Made by a program: the position numbers and the translations under genes. From Sisyra terminalis (Eukaryota > Arthropoda > Insecta > Neuroptera > Sisyridae): DNA of 64,000 bases. The stretch's first letter is position 1; each line of letters begins with the position of its first letter. Below, piece after piece: positions 26,329-37,960 of this stretch. The stretch lies in contig OY292275.1 of NCBI GenBank assembly GCA_958496175.1, positions 19,592,001 through 19,656,000 on the forward strand, written 5' to 3'. The notes beneath the pieces are model-generated. The model saw nothing but the letters and a program-made list of their open reading frames with translations, was not told the origin of the DNA and did no database searches.

Positions 26329-26412
26329 GTTCACTGTAAGTTTCGAACCCACGTCTTTATAATTAAGAGCATCAGAATGTTAGATACGTAAGCCATTATG
26401 CTATTAACATCA
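26329..26412 (-). repeat. tRNA-Lys(CUU)-like module in Helitron copy 2
   Basis: On the minus strand: A-box-like 'tagcataatggc', anticodon-loop-like CTCTTAA, then 'gacgtgggttcgaa', matching the variable/TΨC part of tRNA-Lys (…gtcgtgggttcga…), followed by a T run. The segment between the A-box and the loop is about 10 nt too long and the acceptor stem does not pair well, so it is a tRNA-derived relic. Its presence at the same place in copy 1 means it was acquired before the two copies separated. Confidence 0.6.
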
Positions 26413-28284
26413 ACTATGTGTTTTTTATATATATAAAGGTTTATATTTCAAAGAGGCAATGTTTTAAAATTTAAATTGAATATACTGTGCTTTTTATCAG
26501 TTTAACTAAAAATATTTTTACAGATTATTTTTAATCTTTTAATTACCTTTCCAATGGTATATAACTAACCTGTCTAAAGTAAAAATTTCTGTTTTCATCC
26601 CTTCCCTTAATATTTTTTTGGAATGATAAGTAGCCTATAGTATCTGGGAAATTGTGTTGTATCTTAATACCAAATTTCATTAAATTCGGTTGTTTCGTTC
26701 TTTAGTTAAATCGGGACACACAGACAGGCAGACAGACAGACAAAAATTTTAAAAATGTTAAATTCGGAGTAAGGGCCTCTTGAAACAAATATTTACCCCA
26801 AAATTGGGTTCAAAATCGAAATGTACAGACAGACGTAAGAATTTTATATATTAGTATAGATATATACTTAGTACACAGATTAAGGTAATATTTTCACATT
26901 GCAAATACTACACACTTTTAAATTGCTCACTTTTATACTGCAATTTTATTTAAAGTTTTTTTCTGTTTATAGCAGAAATATTTTGTTCTTTTTTTTACAG
27001 ACCAATTCAAATCGAAACTTTTATTCAATTTTTTAAAATCGTTTAATATTTCGTGTTTATTGATACTTGGATTATTAAATTAAAAATTTCGAGTGTTAAC
27101 GGTCACGTGTTATCACAAATAAAGTGTATCCCCCCTTTTCTCCCTATTTGGGGAGGAATTTTCAAAAATCCGTTTATTTAGGGTACTTTCATCGTATACG
27201 GGATGCACCTTCCGAATTTCACGACTATACGACCAGCAGCTTAGGCTGTAGCTAATATATTAGTCATTAATTCAGGTCGAACGATTTATATAGATTGAAA
27301 TACAAAATATAACATTATTAAGTATAGTAAAATTTCAATAAAAAAGATTTGTGTTCAATACAGGAAATTGGTCAATGATTTTGGTAACAATATTATTTCA
27401 CTAATAGTTTCAAATTTCTCATAACCAATTTAACGCAGCGATTCCAAACAATCAAATTCGGCAGTTGCTATTTAGCGGTGTCAGTCATACTTTTAAATTA
27501 ACCAATAAACCCAACGAAACCCAACGTTACCCAACGTAATTTCATTCATTTCAATGCTACGTTACTACCAATTTCTATTCTTAACCTAAGTTCAAAATCA
27601 CTTGAAATATTGCTTAATGCGCTATCTGCATTTGACGCCCCAATTATTAATTGTTATTGTTATAATTATAAGAAAATATTATTAATTAAAATTAGGGAAT
27701 CGTCTGCTTTAAAAGTGGATATAATAAACCTAAGCAAGAACCTAATAAACGATAACATGAGATCGTACGGTGACGTATTGTATAGCATCGATACACGGCG
27801 TCATCTATTGGTCGCAAAAAAAAAAGATGAATAAGAACAATGTACTTTTTAGAATAAGGTAGAATGGACGCTACGCAATAATTTTTTTATATAAAATATA
27901 AAAGTAGTTTATTTTGCTATTAATTAATAAAAAAACGTGCTTAAAACTTTCCTAATAATACGCACGCCAGTAAAACACACAATTTAAAAAAAATCCTGAA
28001 AATCGGTTCAATAGTTTCGGAGTTCATCGATAGCATCAACAAGATACAAGAATTATGTATAATAGATATTTTGTAAAATTTTATGAATCTCACGGCCCGG
28101 AAAATGGTCAAGGCAAATTGCAAGTTGGCCACTTCGGCTACCATACTCATTAGAGATAAAAAATATCAATTTTCCAAATCCTGTGGAATTTTATCGATTC
28201 CATATATTACAACAAACAGCAAATCTAAAAAGGAAATATAACCAACACCTACGTTACGCAGATGAGGTCACGACCAACAGCTAG

Positions 28285-31200
28285 TTAATTATAATTTGTT
28301 ATAATTAATCTCACAATTTACTATTGCAAGAAAGTAATTGATGACAATTTTTTAAGTACTACGTTTTAGTTGGTCTTTTATAACAGTTGAGTAAAACATT
28401 TTACGCATATCTATGGAAAGCAGTTTACCGTCTCTGTTATAAATTGTCATACATTTGTACAATAAATAGATACAATGTAAACAGTTTGTGAGGCAGCTGG
28501 GTTTTTCCTCGTTTCTTGGTCAGCTATAAAGTACATGTGCATAATTTCTGTACAGTGTCTCTCTCATTTATTGTATTATAATTTACAATGTGTTCCCTTG
28601 GGATAATACACAAAATAGCAATAATAATTGTGAGGATAAATGTTGAATTATATAAATATACTCGATTAGAAATTGGTCCAATTTTCGCCCGACTATGTAC
28701 AAGTTCTACTTGTCGTATGGTTGTGTTGTGATCTATCTGGATGGTTGCGGAAATGTATTTTATGAGATTGTATTGTTGTCGACAATCTGTCGCATGTCGT
28801 ATGGGTTATTTTCGTCTCAGTTCTACCAATACGAAATGTTTTACCAACCCGTTCAACTAGGGTTTACTTTTACCCACGTTTACCTATTGTAACGACTTTA
28901 CGACTTAATCTCGAGCTCTTGTTTATCGTTGACGATAAATTAGTTTCTATTGTCGTGACATTTATGAATAGACCACGTGGTGAAATCAAGTGTTCCACTG
29001 TAGCGATATTTTTCGAGGCCAGAAGCAGCGAGTAATTTTCTGATAAAATTTTATGCTTTTTCCAATCAATTTTTTGCAACAGCCGCCAATAACTTATTTT
29101 GATTAATTGCCTCTATTTAGATTTTATATCTAGGCCCCAATTTCTGTGGGTACCGTTTCGTTTATATGTGTACGATCCACCCTAACCCCCACGCGTAGAA
29201 ATAATAATAGCACAGCGATATTAAGCCTATAAATAATAAAATATTAAATTATGAAATGAATTTTCATCTTGTTTTAAAGTTCACTGACTCAACACAACAA
29301 TTTTACCCACATCTTCCTTTCCCAAGCATTCCGTTGCAAATCTAGCGTATTGAACAAATCTCTGAACGGCGAAAAAATGAGGAAAGAATGATAAAAATGT
29401 TAGTTAAAAAAACACATAAAGAAATACTGCGAGATCTTTTATCATTTTTAATATCATTGTTTTTATTGCTTATGTAAGGGTTGTTTGGGAAGAAGATTTT
29501 TTTTAAGTAATAGGGAAATTTTTCACTGTCATCTAGGGGAGCTTTTCTTTTATGTTACTAGTTTATTAAACTTTCAGCTCTATTTCCCTATATGCATGAA
29601 TGTGTGTCACAAAGAATCTCTCTGATTTTCTTTGGAATTTATACATATATATATATACAAATTTCATCTCTTGTTTTTCATTTGAGTTCTTTCCCTTGAA
29701 TTTTTCAATTTCGCTTAATAAACTTAATAATCGCATACTAACTTTGTCAATCTGAAGCGGTGACGTATATAGTAAGCTCGATGATTTCCAAGCAATATAA
29801 TATAAGCCGTGAAGTTGTACTGATCAATTAGGCAACTATATCTTTATAAAAACAAAGCAAAACACATTCACTATTCTTAAGTTTTTGATTAAAATATTTT
29901 TTTGGCATTGCTGCTTAAAAGTAACATACTTAATATGATTCTCTAATATGAATCTCAAGATTTATACAAACTTTGAATTTATTTAGTTTTTACTGCTTAT
30001 GGCTTTTTATTGACAGGTTATTATATATTTTAGTGTGAATCAGCCTCAATTGACCATTTTTTAAGAAAATAACAAATGCTTTAATAATATTTGGTTGTAA
30101 GCTTACCGGATTCTAAATAATTTTATTACTCGTATTTGTATCGATGGCCATGTTTCCAAAAAATCTTTAATTAATTGCTTATAGTAAGGCTGAGATTATT
30201 TATAAAAAAAACTTTATAGTTTTGATAAATGAACCTATTTCCTGAAAACTTAAAAGAAACACTAGTTATTTTTTGGGACTTAAAAATTAAATAGCGTAAA
30301 TTTGCATACGTAAATGCAGTGCTGAATTTAACTTTTTGATACTCTAATTTTTTATAGAAAATACACCATTTGTTTACAAATTTTGTTAGTTATTTATAAC
30401 ATACATGTATTTACGCGTAAAAGAAAATTAGCAATTATTATTGATATTATGGGACTCAAAAATGAAGAAAATATAAAATACGAAATGAAATAGATTTCCC
30501 TCTGCACCCGGTGTACTACACCAATCTACGGATCTTATACTCTACCTGGAAAACCTATTCTGATGATCTCACATGAAAGTTATTCATCTGAAGATAAGCG
30601 TATTTGTTAATCATTCCTGCCTGTATTATTACCCAAAAATTACCTCCATTATGCGAAAAGTATTAAATCAAATTTTCAAAAGTGTCAAAATCTTTTCCAG
30701 TACAGTATCGCACATAATAGAAAAAAGAAATTTTGAATATTCCATTCCATGCATGAAACTTTTATCCCCAACAAATTTAACTAGCAAAACAATATGGGAT
30801 CCATCATCAGATTAATGAATCATTATGAAAACGTATATAGGAAACCGTAAAGTAATGTCGTTTCTGAACCTATAGACATTTAATTACTATTTACCAATTT
30901 TTAAGTTACATTAAACTCTAACTAAACACATTTGAAAATTAGAGTGGCCTGTTGAAGAGTGAAATGTTTATTGAAATAGTTATGATTATGAGCCAATTTT
31001 ACCAACTGTTGAGGAAAACATCTGTTTTTTAAAATTTTCTTTTCTTTAATAAAATATTGACCGCAACTCAAAATAGACTGTTCAATATTCTCTAAAGTTA
31101 TTGCAAGAGTATGAATCTAAAACAAGTTTAATTTAATTAAAAACTAGAAATTTAAGAAACTTATATGTATGATATTATTTAATTCCTATTTTAGGATAGA

Positions 31201-34200
31201 GAACTCCAAAATAATTCGATTTGCATACGTTTTATGTTTGCTATCGAAAATTCAGATATATTTTAATCAATAAGTATAATTAATTTGAAAACTGAAAAAG
31301 AATTATTAAAATCGGACTAGTAACGAAAGAGGTGTTATACAGAAATTGAGACACGTTATACCTATATGCAAGTATATTCAGTCGATAATTACAAATATAG
31401 TTTAAAAAGTGGAAATTTTCTTATTTTCGGGCCACCACAGAGGTAATATTATTGATTGTTGTCTTGTAACATTCCTTCTTAAATCAACCACTAATTACAT
31501 TTAAAATATAGAAATCACAAAAAAAAAAGTAGAAAAAAAAAGTTATAATATTGATAAAAAATGTTCTAATGTAGTTATCGAAATATGTTAATTATTTATT
31601 TGAAATCAGTAAATTAAGAAGAAGGTAGAAAAATTATTACTGTTATAACAATTACAACGAACCCTCCATGCATGTTTTTCTTAGTTTTCTAAGGATTTTC
31701 TTTATATATTAGACAGTTAGTCTAGTTGAATTCGGGTGCATGCTAGAGTTCTATCCATTGCTCCAATTATGTTGGAATGACATTCATTTAAAATTCACTC
31801 GTATTTATATTAACGCTTCAAGGTAAAAGTGAATTTTTATGATAAGATGTTTGGAGTGAAATATTAAGGAATTTTATTACTATTATTTGTATCATAATGT
31901 TCGATTTTCAAGTGCAATAGGATATTCGCTAGGTTATCTATAGTCAAAAGGGATTTAGTGTATTTACTCGTATATTATCCATAAATACGATATGCGTATG
32001 TAAAAGTGTTTTTTATAAGTAAAGGGGTTTTCGACTCTGATATCGCATTTCATGCGTGTGCATTTGAAGTTTAACCGAATAAAATCAAAATGTAATAAAA
32101 TCAATAAAAGAATAATAAAGTGTGGGTATAAAGGGAGTGAGAATATGATTTAAATTAAATGTTGAATATCCGGTTTTAATAGAAATGTGTAATATTCCCG
32201 GAATAAAATTCTCTATTCCCGTGGGAGAAATCGGTTCGTAGATCGAGTTTAACGTGGCTGCCAATGTCATAAATAATACATTTATCTGCTGGCGAAGCAT
32301 TAGCTGCTGGTGCCGACTTAGCAGCAGGTACCTACTCTATTAGGGCGACGACAACGATAACCGCATTCGATGGGTAGGGTAACCAGGAGAAAGCCAGAAT
32401 GAGATGAACATCAGGACACGGTCGTACAAAATTCGATTAACACATATTGCACAGGTCATTTCGAGGTTTATGAGATGGAAAATCTAAAATCTATACAAAA
32501 ATAATATTGAGAACTATAAAAAGAAAATCACCTCTCTTTCTTTATTTCAATATGAAAGTCGTAAATTTTAACAAGAATGTTCCCACTTTATTTTAAGACG
32601 CTTGCATTTTTTTCGTGAGTATGTCATCAGTTTTAGCGTATGCAGTGGGCTAAACTTAGAAAGACTAAGGATTCTGTTAAGTTCACATATACACATCTTT
32701 TCCAGTTTTAAGGGGATGGGTTTTTCTTCATTTGAAACAGTGCTCATAAGAAAATCTAACCGCAAACATAACTAGAATATTAGACGATACGTTGGTTTGC
32801 CAGTCTAGTTTTGGTTCTTTGCTTCTTTGGGAGCAATTTAATTTTGATTAACTAACCCAAACCAAGTTCTAATCCCACCATAATGTCTGGAATGTTAGTC
32901 AAGTAATATGTGATTCAAAACTTTCAAGAAACCTCAATTCAATGTAAGTTTGTGTAACAAAACGCTTAGTTTTCGCAGTTATTGACTTTTAATCAGTTTT
33001 ATAACCGAAAAATTTCAACTATTTAAAATTTAAATTACTCAGTAAGTTAGATCATCATTGCTAAAGTTTGTTTTACAAAAATTGTTTTTAATTCTTATGT
33101 AAATTGAAAATAAGAGTAATTAAAGCAATGCATTGGAATTAAATGAAATAAGTTAAAAAGTTTCAAGTATGTATTGATTGAATCGAAAAGAAAAATAAAA
33201 TGCAAAAAAAATGTTGAGAAAACAAATTCATGACTACTCGTATTGTGTAACATCTGCAACTTTCACCCGTAATTTTTCCTTTCTCGGTAAAGGCTAGAGA
33301 AGTATATGAATTGGAACTAGATTTGAATGGAAAATGAATGTAAACTTGACAGTTTATGTAGCAGAATAACGACTAAACGAATCATCTGTTTACGATTATT
33401 TTCCCGAGAACTCTTCCTTCTGTTTCTTGTTTGAATGTATTTTTTTTATGTTTCATTTTCATCTTGATCCTACTTCCTCAACTTTTATGTAAAATATTTT
33501 ACTTTCATTTCGAATTGGCACATGTGCTTTTCGTCAGTAAGATATTGAGTATTTCGGGAAATTGATAAACTTTTATGTGAAAATAGTAAAACAATTGTTC
33601 ATTGTTGATAAATCATTTAACATAAAAAATAATATTTTTTGTTGATGTATCTTGAAAATTGGAAAAATAATTTTGATTTGATTGGAAAAAACATTTTTTT
33701 TATACTTAAAATTTATAATTAAAAATAAACATATCATAAAATGTGAACGTTGTTTTCCCAATTTTAGTAAAATTATCACAGTTTTCGATATTATTGAGTT
33801 CGGATTTGAAAATATTTAATTTTGTCATTTAAAATTAATAATCACCAAAAACATTGATATGAAACCAGAGGGTGAAAAGTTAAAATTTAGTACACATGCC
33901 ACGCGAAAAATAAATTAAAAAATCCAAATACTATACATTTTAAAACCAAAATAGTTCTTGTAATAATATTTTTTAACATTTCATCGTAGGGTGAAGTAGG
34001 GGGTGGAGTAGAATAGACATACTTCTTGCTTTTCTTACATGCTTCTTTAAAAATATTGTTGTCCAAGTATAGAAATATTTATGATTAAAAATTCTTTTTA
34101 CAAATACTAAAATATCGCTTTGAACATACCATACACATAACCATTTACTATAAAAGTTATTTTTCCCTTTTGTTTTCTCCCTTACACCAGGTTTTCTCGC

Positions 34201-35490
34201 GTGATTGAACCATTCCTCCTACACTGTCTATCACTAACGGGAAGATTCTTCAGGTCAGAATAGTCCATTCCTCTTTACAAGTTCAGAATTCAAATCCTAC
34301 TTCTTTTTTTTCTAAAAAACTTTGATTTTTTTTACATTGATTATAAGCTGTTTTTTCTAAGTTTATGGCCATTTTAATTGCATTTTCTTATTTTATTAAT
34401 ATCCAGGATAGATTTATTCCGTTAATTCTTACTTACACGTCTGCGTTTAGTTTATAATTTAGCTCATGGTTTTGATTTTCTCCAATCTTCTCCAGCATTA
34501 CATTTCTCAACTCTCCTCCTTTTTCCTGACACTAAAGAGCGTTGCATTCCATACATAGCCATATATTTGTTGTATCGAAGTTTGAATGCTAATTTTCCAA
34601 TTAGAGATTATTATCTGATTCCGAAATTGTTTGATAATCTCTTTGAACCGTAAATTCATTTTGTATATAGTATGTTAAATAGATCTATGTAAATGTGGTA
34701 CCATCTTAACGATATGTGACCACTGATAATAACAGATGTATGTATTTAAAACACAAAAATTGTACAATTTTCAATTGAAATTAAAATATATTTTTGTCTT
34801 TTTTGTGTTTCATTGTGTATAAAAACAAAATAATTTTACTGATACTGTTTTTCTTTTTGTTTCAGGTGAGTTCAATTTTTCAAAATACAACTCCAAATGT
34901 TTTTTGATTCCGTAAGTTAACAATAACATGTTAATATTTCTAGAAGCCTTAAAGCAAAAACAAATGTATTATACGAGTAAAATATTAAATTTAGCAACCC
35001 AAATGAATGTTTCTTAATTCAACATTAATCATTAAATATTAATATATGAAGTTGGATTAAGCAACAGATCACCACATAATAAATTTAAGTGGATAATTTC
35101 TAAACGTAAAATAATAGTGGAGTCTTTTTTTTTTTAGTAACGAAACCATTATTTTTTTCGAATTATTTTCTTTAACGTTATAATCCGTCAAAATTCAGTC
35201 TTAATGAAATAACCAAAGACACAAAATGACTTCAGATTAAAATTTTTAATTACTAATATATCATATATACTTAATAGTATTATGTACTTCTAAAATCAAG
35301 TAAGAGTTAATAAAATTTTATCTTTATTTTAAGTTTATCCATGATATATCTTTCACTTAAATTAGGCTTTGTTCTTCAAATTAGGTGAAAACTAGATGAA
35401 GTAGTCGAAGTTTCGATAAGAAGTTGTTTTTCATAATATTTTTAACCATTGTCGCATCAACTGGGTTGGAACTTAATATCTTACTTAGAC
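28285..35490. other. Long AT-rich stretch without recognised genes
   Basis: No open frame above 81 codons and no recognisable protein motif. 28680-29200 and 32200-32450 are slightly less AT-rich. There are several long A/T runs. An imperfect B-box-like string near 34290 lacks a fitting A-box. Confidence 0.45.
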
Positions 35491-35502
35491 AATGGTATCA
35501 GC

Positions 35503-36130
35503 TTAGATATCATCAATTAGTGTCATGGCTTCTAAAATTTGCTTCATAGGTTTGAGAAACTGTAACATCTGGAATACAACATCTTTATACATCAATACAA
35601 CATCGAATTCATTTCGTTGAGCATTCCTAGTACTTTTCTTGAAAAGCCATTGCCGGACATCGTTTGGATTCTGATTTGCCAATTTGATATTCATGTGAAA
35701 ATACGATGTGAGCTCTTTTTTGTTTTGAAGTTTAGGAGTTATTTCCCATTCGTAGCATTTGACTTGGCTCATTCTTAATAAGTTTGAGATCCATTCTATG
35801 TTCTAAATCTCCTGCCTTTGGTGTTTATTAAATTTCTTCAAATCCTCTTTTTAGTTGGTATCACCATGGTAAAGTCGGTACCCATTATGATTGCTAGTTT
35901 GGCGATTTCTTCGACGTTTCATCGTCGGAAATTCTTTGGTTGGATGAAACTGAGGAAATATTAATTTCTATTGTTTTTGCAGTTATGAGTTAGTCGTCGG
36001 GATTATTTTTTCATCGTTATCTGATTTCTCAACGCATTTTTCATTATAGATTTTGTGTCTACAAATTGGAGCTTTTCCAATTTTGAGGTTCGTTATCTAG
36101 TTCAGAATTTACAGGATTGCGTAAGCTCCA
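35503..36130 (-). pseudogene. Unidentified decayed coding sequence
   Basis: The minus frame 35772-35503 is open for 89 codons from ATG and contains KCYEWEITPKLQNKKELTSY and NPNDVRQWLFKK, which look protein-like rather than AT-random. The same frame stays readable upstream through two stops (EDLKKFNKHQRQEI, YRLYHGDTN). Further upstream, other frames read charged, linker-like pieces (EKCVEKSDNDEK, SDDETSKKSPN). The pattern is that of a mutated ORF of at least about 200 codons with a Ser/Asp/Lys-rich N-terminal part and a more ordered C-terminal part. I do not recognise the family. It lies about 440 bp upstream of a Jockey insertion on the other strand. It could be a processed pseudogene, a decayed transposon ORF, or exon debris. 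Confidence 0.45.
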
Positions 36131-36570
36131 CTGGTGAAGATCGAAAAGCTGATTGGAGATTTGTAACAAAACACCTTTCTATTTAACAAGAAATTGTACA
36201 ATTTTATTTTTTCTTAATCAATATAATAATAGGCCAAAATATGAATTAAAACAAAAATTTTTCGTTAAAGATAGACAACAAAGATTGTAGCATGTGCATG
36301 TGAGTGAAATACAACCATTGTTTCAAATGTTGAACTAAATGATTAACTGAATGTTAAAGTATCAACTACTTTTTTGGTTTTATTCAATTGGCAATTTTCA
36401 CCATTTGTTAAATAGTTGTGTCAGTGCTAGGCTGTGAATATTTCACGGGAAGTTACAAGCTAAAAGTTACTAGAAGCTACTACTCTTTATTTGCCATTTT
36501 TCTATAGGTTTCTTTTGATTATTTTGGGGAAATAATTACCTGACCATTCAACAAAATTAACAAACAAAAA
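36131..36570. other. Short non-coding gap
   Basis: AT-rich, no open frame or repeat recognised. It ends in 'caaacaaaaagg' directly before the truncated Jockey element. Confidence 0.5.
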
Positions 36571-37448
36571 GGTATGTGCTCGCATATCACAAACTTTTAT
36601 CATCTTACCTACAAAACCGACAATTCCGAACACGAGTAAATGACAAAACTTCCAGCTATTTCCAAATCAAATCAGGCGTTCCCCAAGGCAGTGTACTAGG
36701 TCCAATTCTTTACCTACTGTACACTGCCGATTTACCAACAACTACCAATACCTTTATTGAGACATTTGCTGACGATATAGTCATAATGGCTAGCGATGAG
36801 GATCCTGTGGTTGCAGTAGCTAATCTCCAACACCACATTGCCCTAATTGAAGCTTGGACGGACCAGTGGAAAATAAAATTGAACGAGGCAAAAACGAAAC
36901 TGGTCAACTTCACTTTCAGAAGAGGCACCTGCCCCACCGTTTATGTCAAGGGGTTGGGTATTTCAGAATCGAGTGCGGTGAAATATCTCGGACTTTACCT
37001 CGATAAAAGGCTTACCTGGAGAACCCCTATAGCAAAAAAGAGAACCCAAACCATGCAGAAGTTCAAACAACTATACTGGCTTATGGGAAGGACATCCGTA
37101 ATGTCTTTGGAAAATAAACTGCTCCTATACAAGGCCATAATAGTTCCGATATGGAGCTATGGGATTGAATTATGGGCTTGTGCCAGCAAATCAAGCACCA
37201 ACATGATTCAAAGATGTCAGTCAAAAATTTTACGAGTGATCGCGGATGCGCCATGGTATGTCACCAACGATATGCTACATAAAGACATGCACATATGTCC
37301 GATCTCAGAAATGGTCAAACAAAGAAGTGAAGCTCACTTTATAAGACTGATGGAGCACACAAATCCGTTGATGGGGCCACTCCAAAAGCACTCAATCATT
37401 AGAAGACAGAAAACAAAAAGAACTCCATATGAGCTGATATCAAAGTAG
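36571..37448 (+). CDS. Reverse transcriptase fragment (Jockey-like), palm to C-terminus
   Basis: The open frame runs about 290 codons to a TAG stop. No true start exists: the frame opens after a stop at 36558, the first residues use GTG, and the RT homology begins within a few codons. Numbering from 36576, SGVPQGSVLGP (33-43) is RT motif B. FADD (64-67) is the catalytic box with its two aspartates. NEAKTK (103-108) and KYLGLYLDKRLTW (136-148) are the following RT segments. ENKLLLYKAI, SYGIELW and SKILRVIADAPWYVTN are the typical thumb/C-terminal strings of Jockey-type elements. Endonuclease, Gag and the first half of RT, including the first catalytic Asp motif, are absent, so the product cannot be active. 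No internal stop or frameshift has accumulated, so this is the youngest retroelement in the window. Confidence 0.92.
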
Positions 37449-37574
37449 CAGGAAGATGTTCCACGGGGAACTTCTTCATCAAGCCATTTGGAGCTCAAGA
37501 GCTCCAGCCAAGACAACACATTAGCTCATAGTTTGCACTAACTGATTGCTAATTTAAAAAAATAAAATAAAAAT
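36571..37574 (+). mobile_element. 5'-truncated Jockey-clade non-LTR retrotransposon
   Basis: The insertion comprises the RT C-terminal coding part, about 100 bp of 3' UTR and an A-rich tail (aatttaaaaaaataaaataa, 37551-37574). The tail matches that of the fragment ending at 6127. The 5' end lies inside the RT domain, as usual for target-primed insertion that stopped early. A clear target-site duplication was not found: 'ggtatgtgc' before and 'tatgtaagc' after share only 'tatgt'. Confidence 0.88.
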
Positions 37575-37604
37575 ATGTAAGCAAGCAAAGTTTTTTTGAT
37601 ATTT

Positions 37605-37960
37605 GTCATTGTACATCATCTGTCCAAAGTACGGAAACTTGTACATCTATATGATCCTCATAATTTCTTTTTTTCTACCCAATTTTTGAAGTACTTCATC
37701 AGATGAAAACTTTCTTAACCCAACTTTTTTTATAATCCGTCAGTAGACTCACATTTCGAAAGCCTCTTTCTTAGAAATTGTGGTTTTATTGAAAAGCCAG
37801 GCTTTCATATCGTATAGCAGTTAAGCAAATACATTTCGATTTTACAACAATATAAACGGATGAAATTTCGATTTGGAATAACTCTTCTTGGAAGACCATA
37901 TATACCCAAAAATTTGACTAATTGTATGAATAATATTAGCACCTTTAAATTTTCATCAAA
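37605..37960 (-). pseudogene. Decayed endonuclease/RT-type non-LTR remnant, post-palm region
   Basis: On the minus strand a frame with a few stops reads MKAWLFNKTTISKKEAFEM, then RKFSSDEVLQKLGRKKEI, then FPYFGQMM. This matches the C-terminal region of endonuclease-reverse transcriptases of the form 'AWTLxKxxxxKLEAFEMWxYRRxLKI...TNEEVL...FGHIMR'. Upstream (37800-37960) the frame is shifted but still resembles the segment before 'LLYGxExW'. It is probably the same family as 180-850 and 40545-40860. It starts 30 bp after the Jockey tail, so the Jockey element may have landed at its edge. Confidence 0.7.

Larger units (their letters stand above)
24444..26860 (-). mobile_element. Non-autonomous Helitron, copy 2 (about 2.4 kb), inside the older one
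   Basis: On the minus strand it begins TCTATACTAATATATAAAA at 26860 and ends ...acgaagtcgcagggctcagCTAG at 24444, with A and T as flanks. It is collinear with copy 1 (10602-13033) over its full length, 2417 against 2432 bp, with scattered substitutions and small indels. It carries the same tRNA-like module, internal modules and palindrome. Both sister copies retain a 61/62-codon frame (25390-25578 here), but the differences between them are mostly amino-acid-changing, so I do not call it a gene. Confidence 0.93.
24075..28284 (+). mobile_element. Older Helitron, interrupted by a second Helitron
   Basis: The 5' end TCTATAGATACTAATATAC at 24075 and the 3' end ...gcagatgaggtcacgaccaacagCTAG ending at 28284 are diverged Helitron termini. 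They are flanked by A (24074) and T (28285). The element's own sequence is 24075-24443 plus 26861-28284, about 1.8 kb. The rest is the minus-strand Helitron 24444-26860, inserted at an A|T site of this element. The own part holds degenerate family modules, such as a 'cccccttttctccctatttgg' type block near 27130 and an 'atcggttcaatagtttcgg' block near 28000, plus short 'cccaacg' repeats near 27510-27540. No Rep/helicase coding is present. Its ends are more worn than those of the inner element. Confidence 0.88.

Noticed and set aside
34220..34310. B-box-like 'gaattcaaatcctac' suggesting a tRNA or SINE
   Set aside because: No fitting A-box at tRNA distance and no cloverleaf pairing.
36710..36937. 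75-codon minus frame opposite the RT
   Set aside because: Shadow of the Jockey RT frame on the plus strand.
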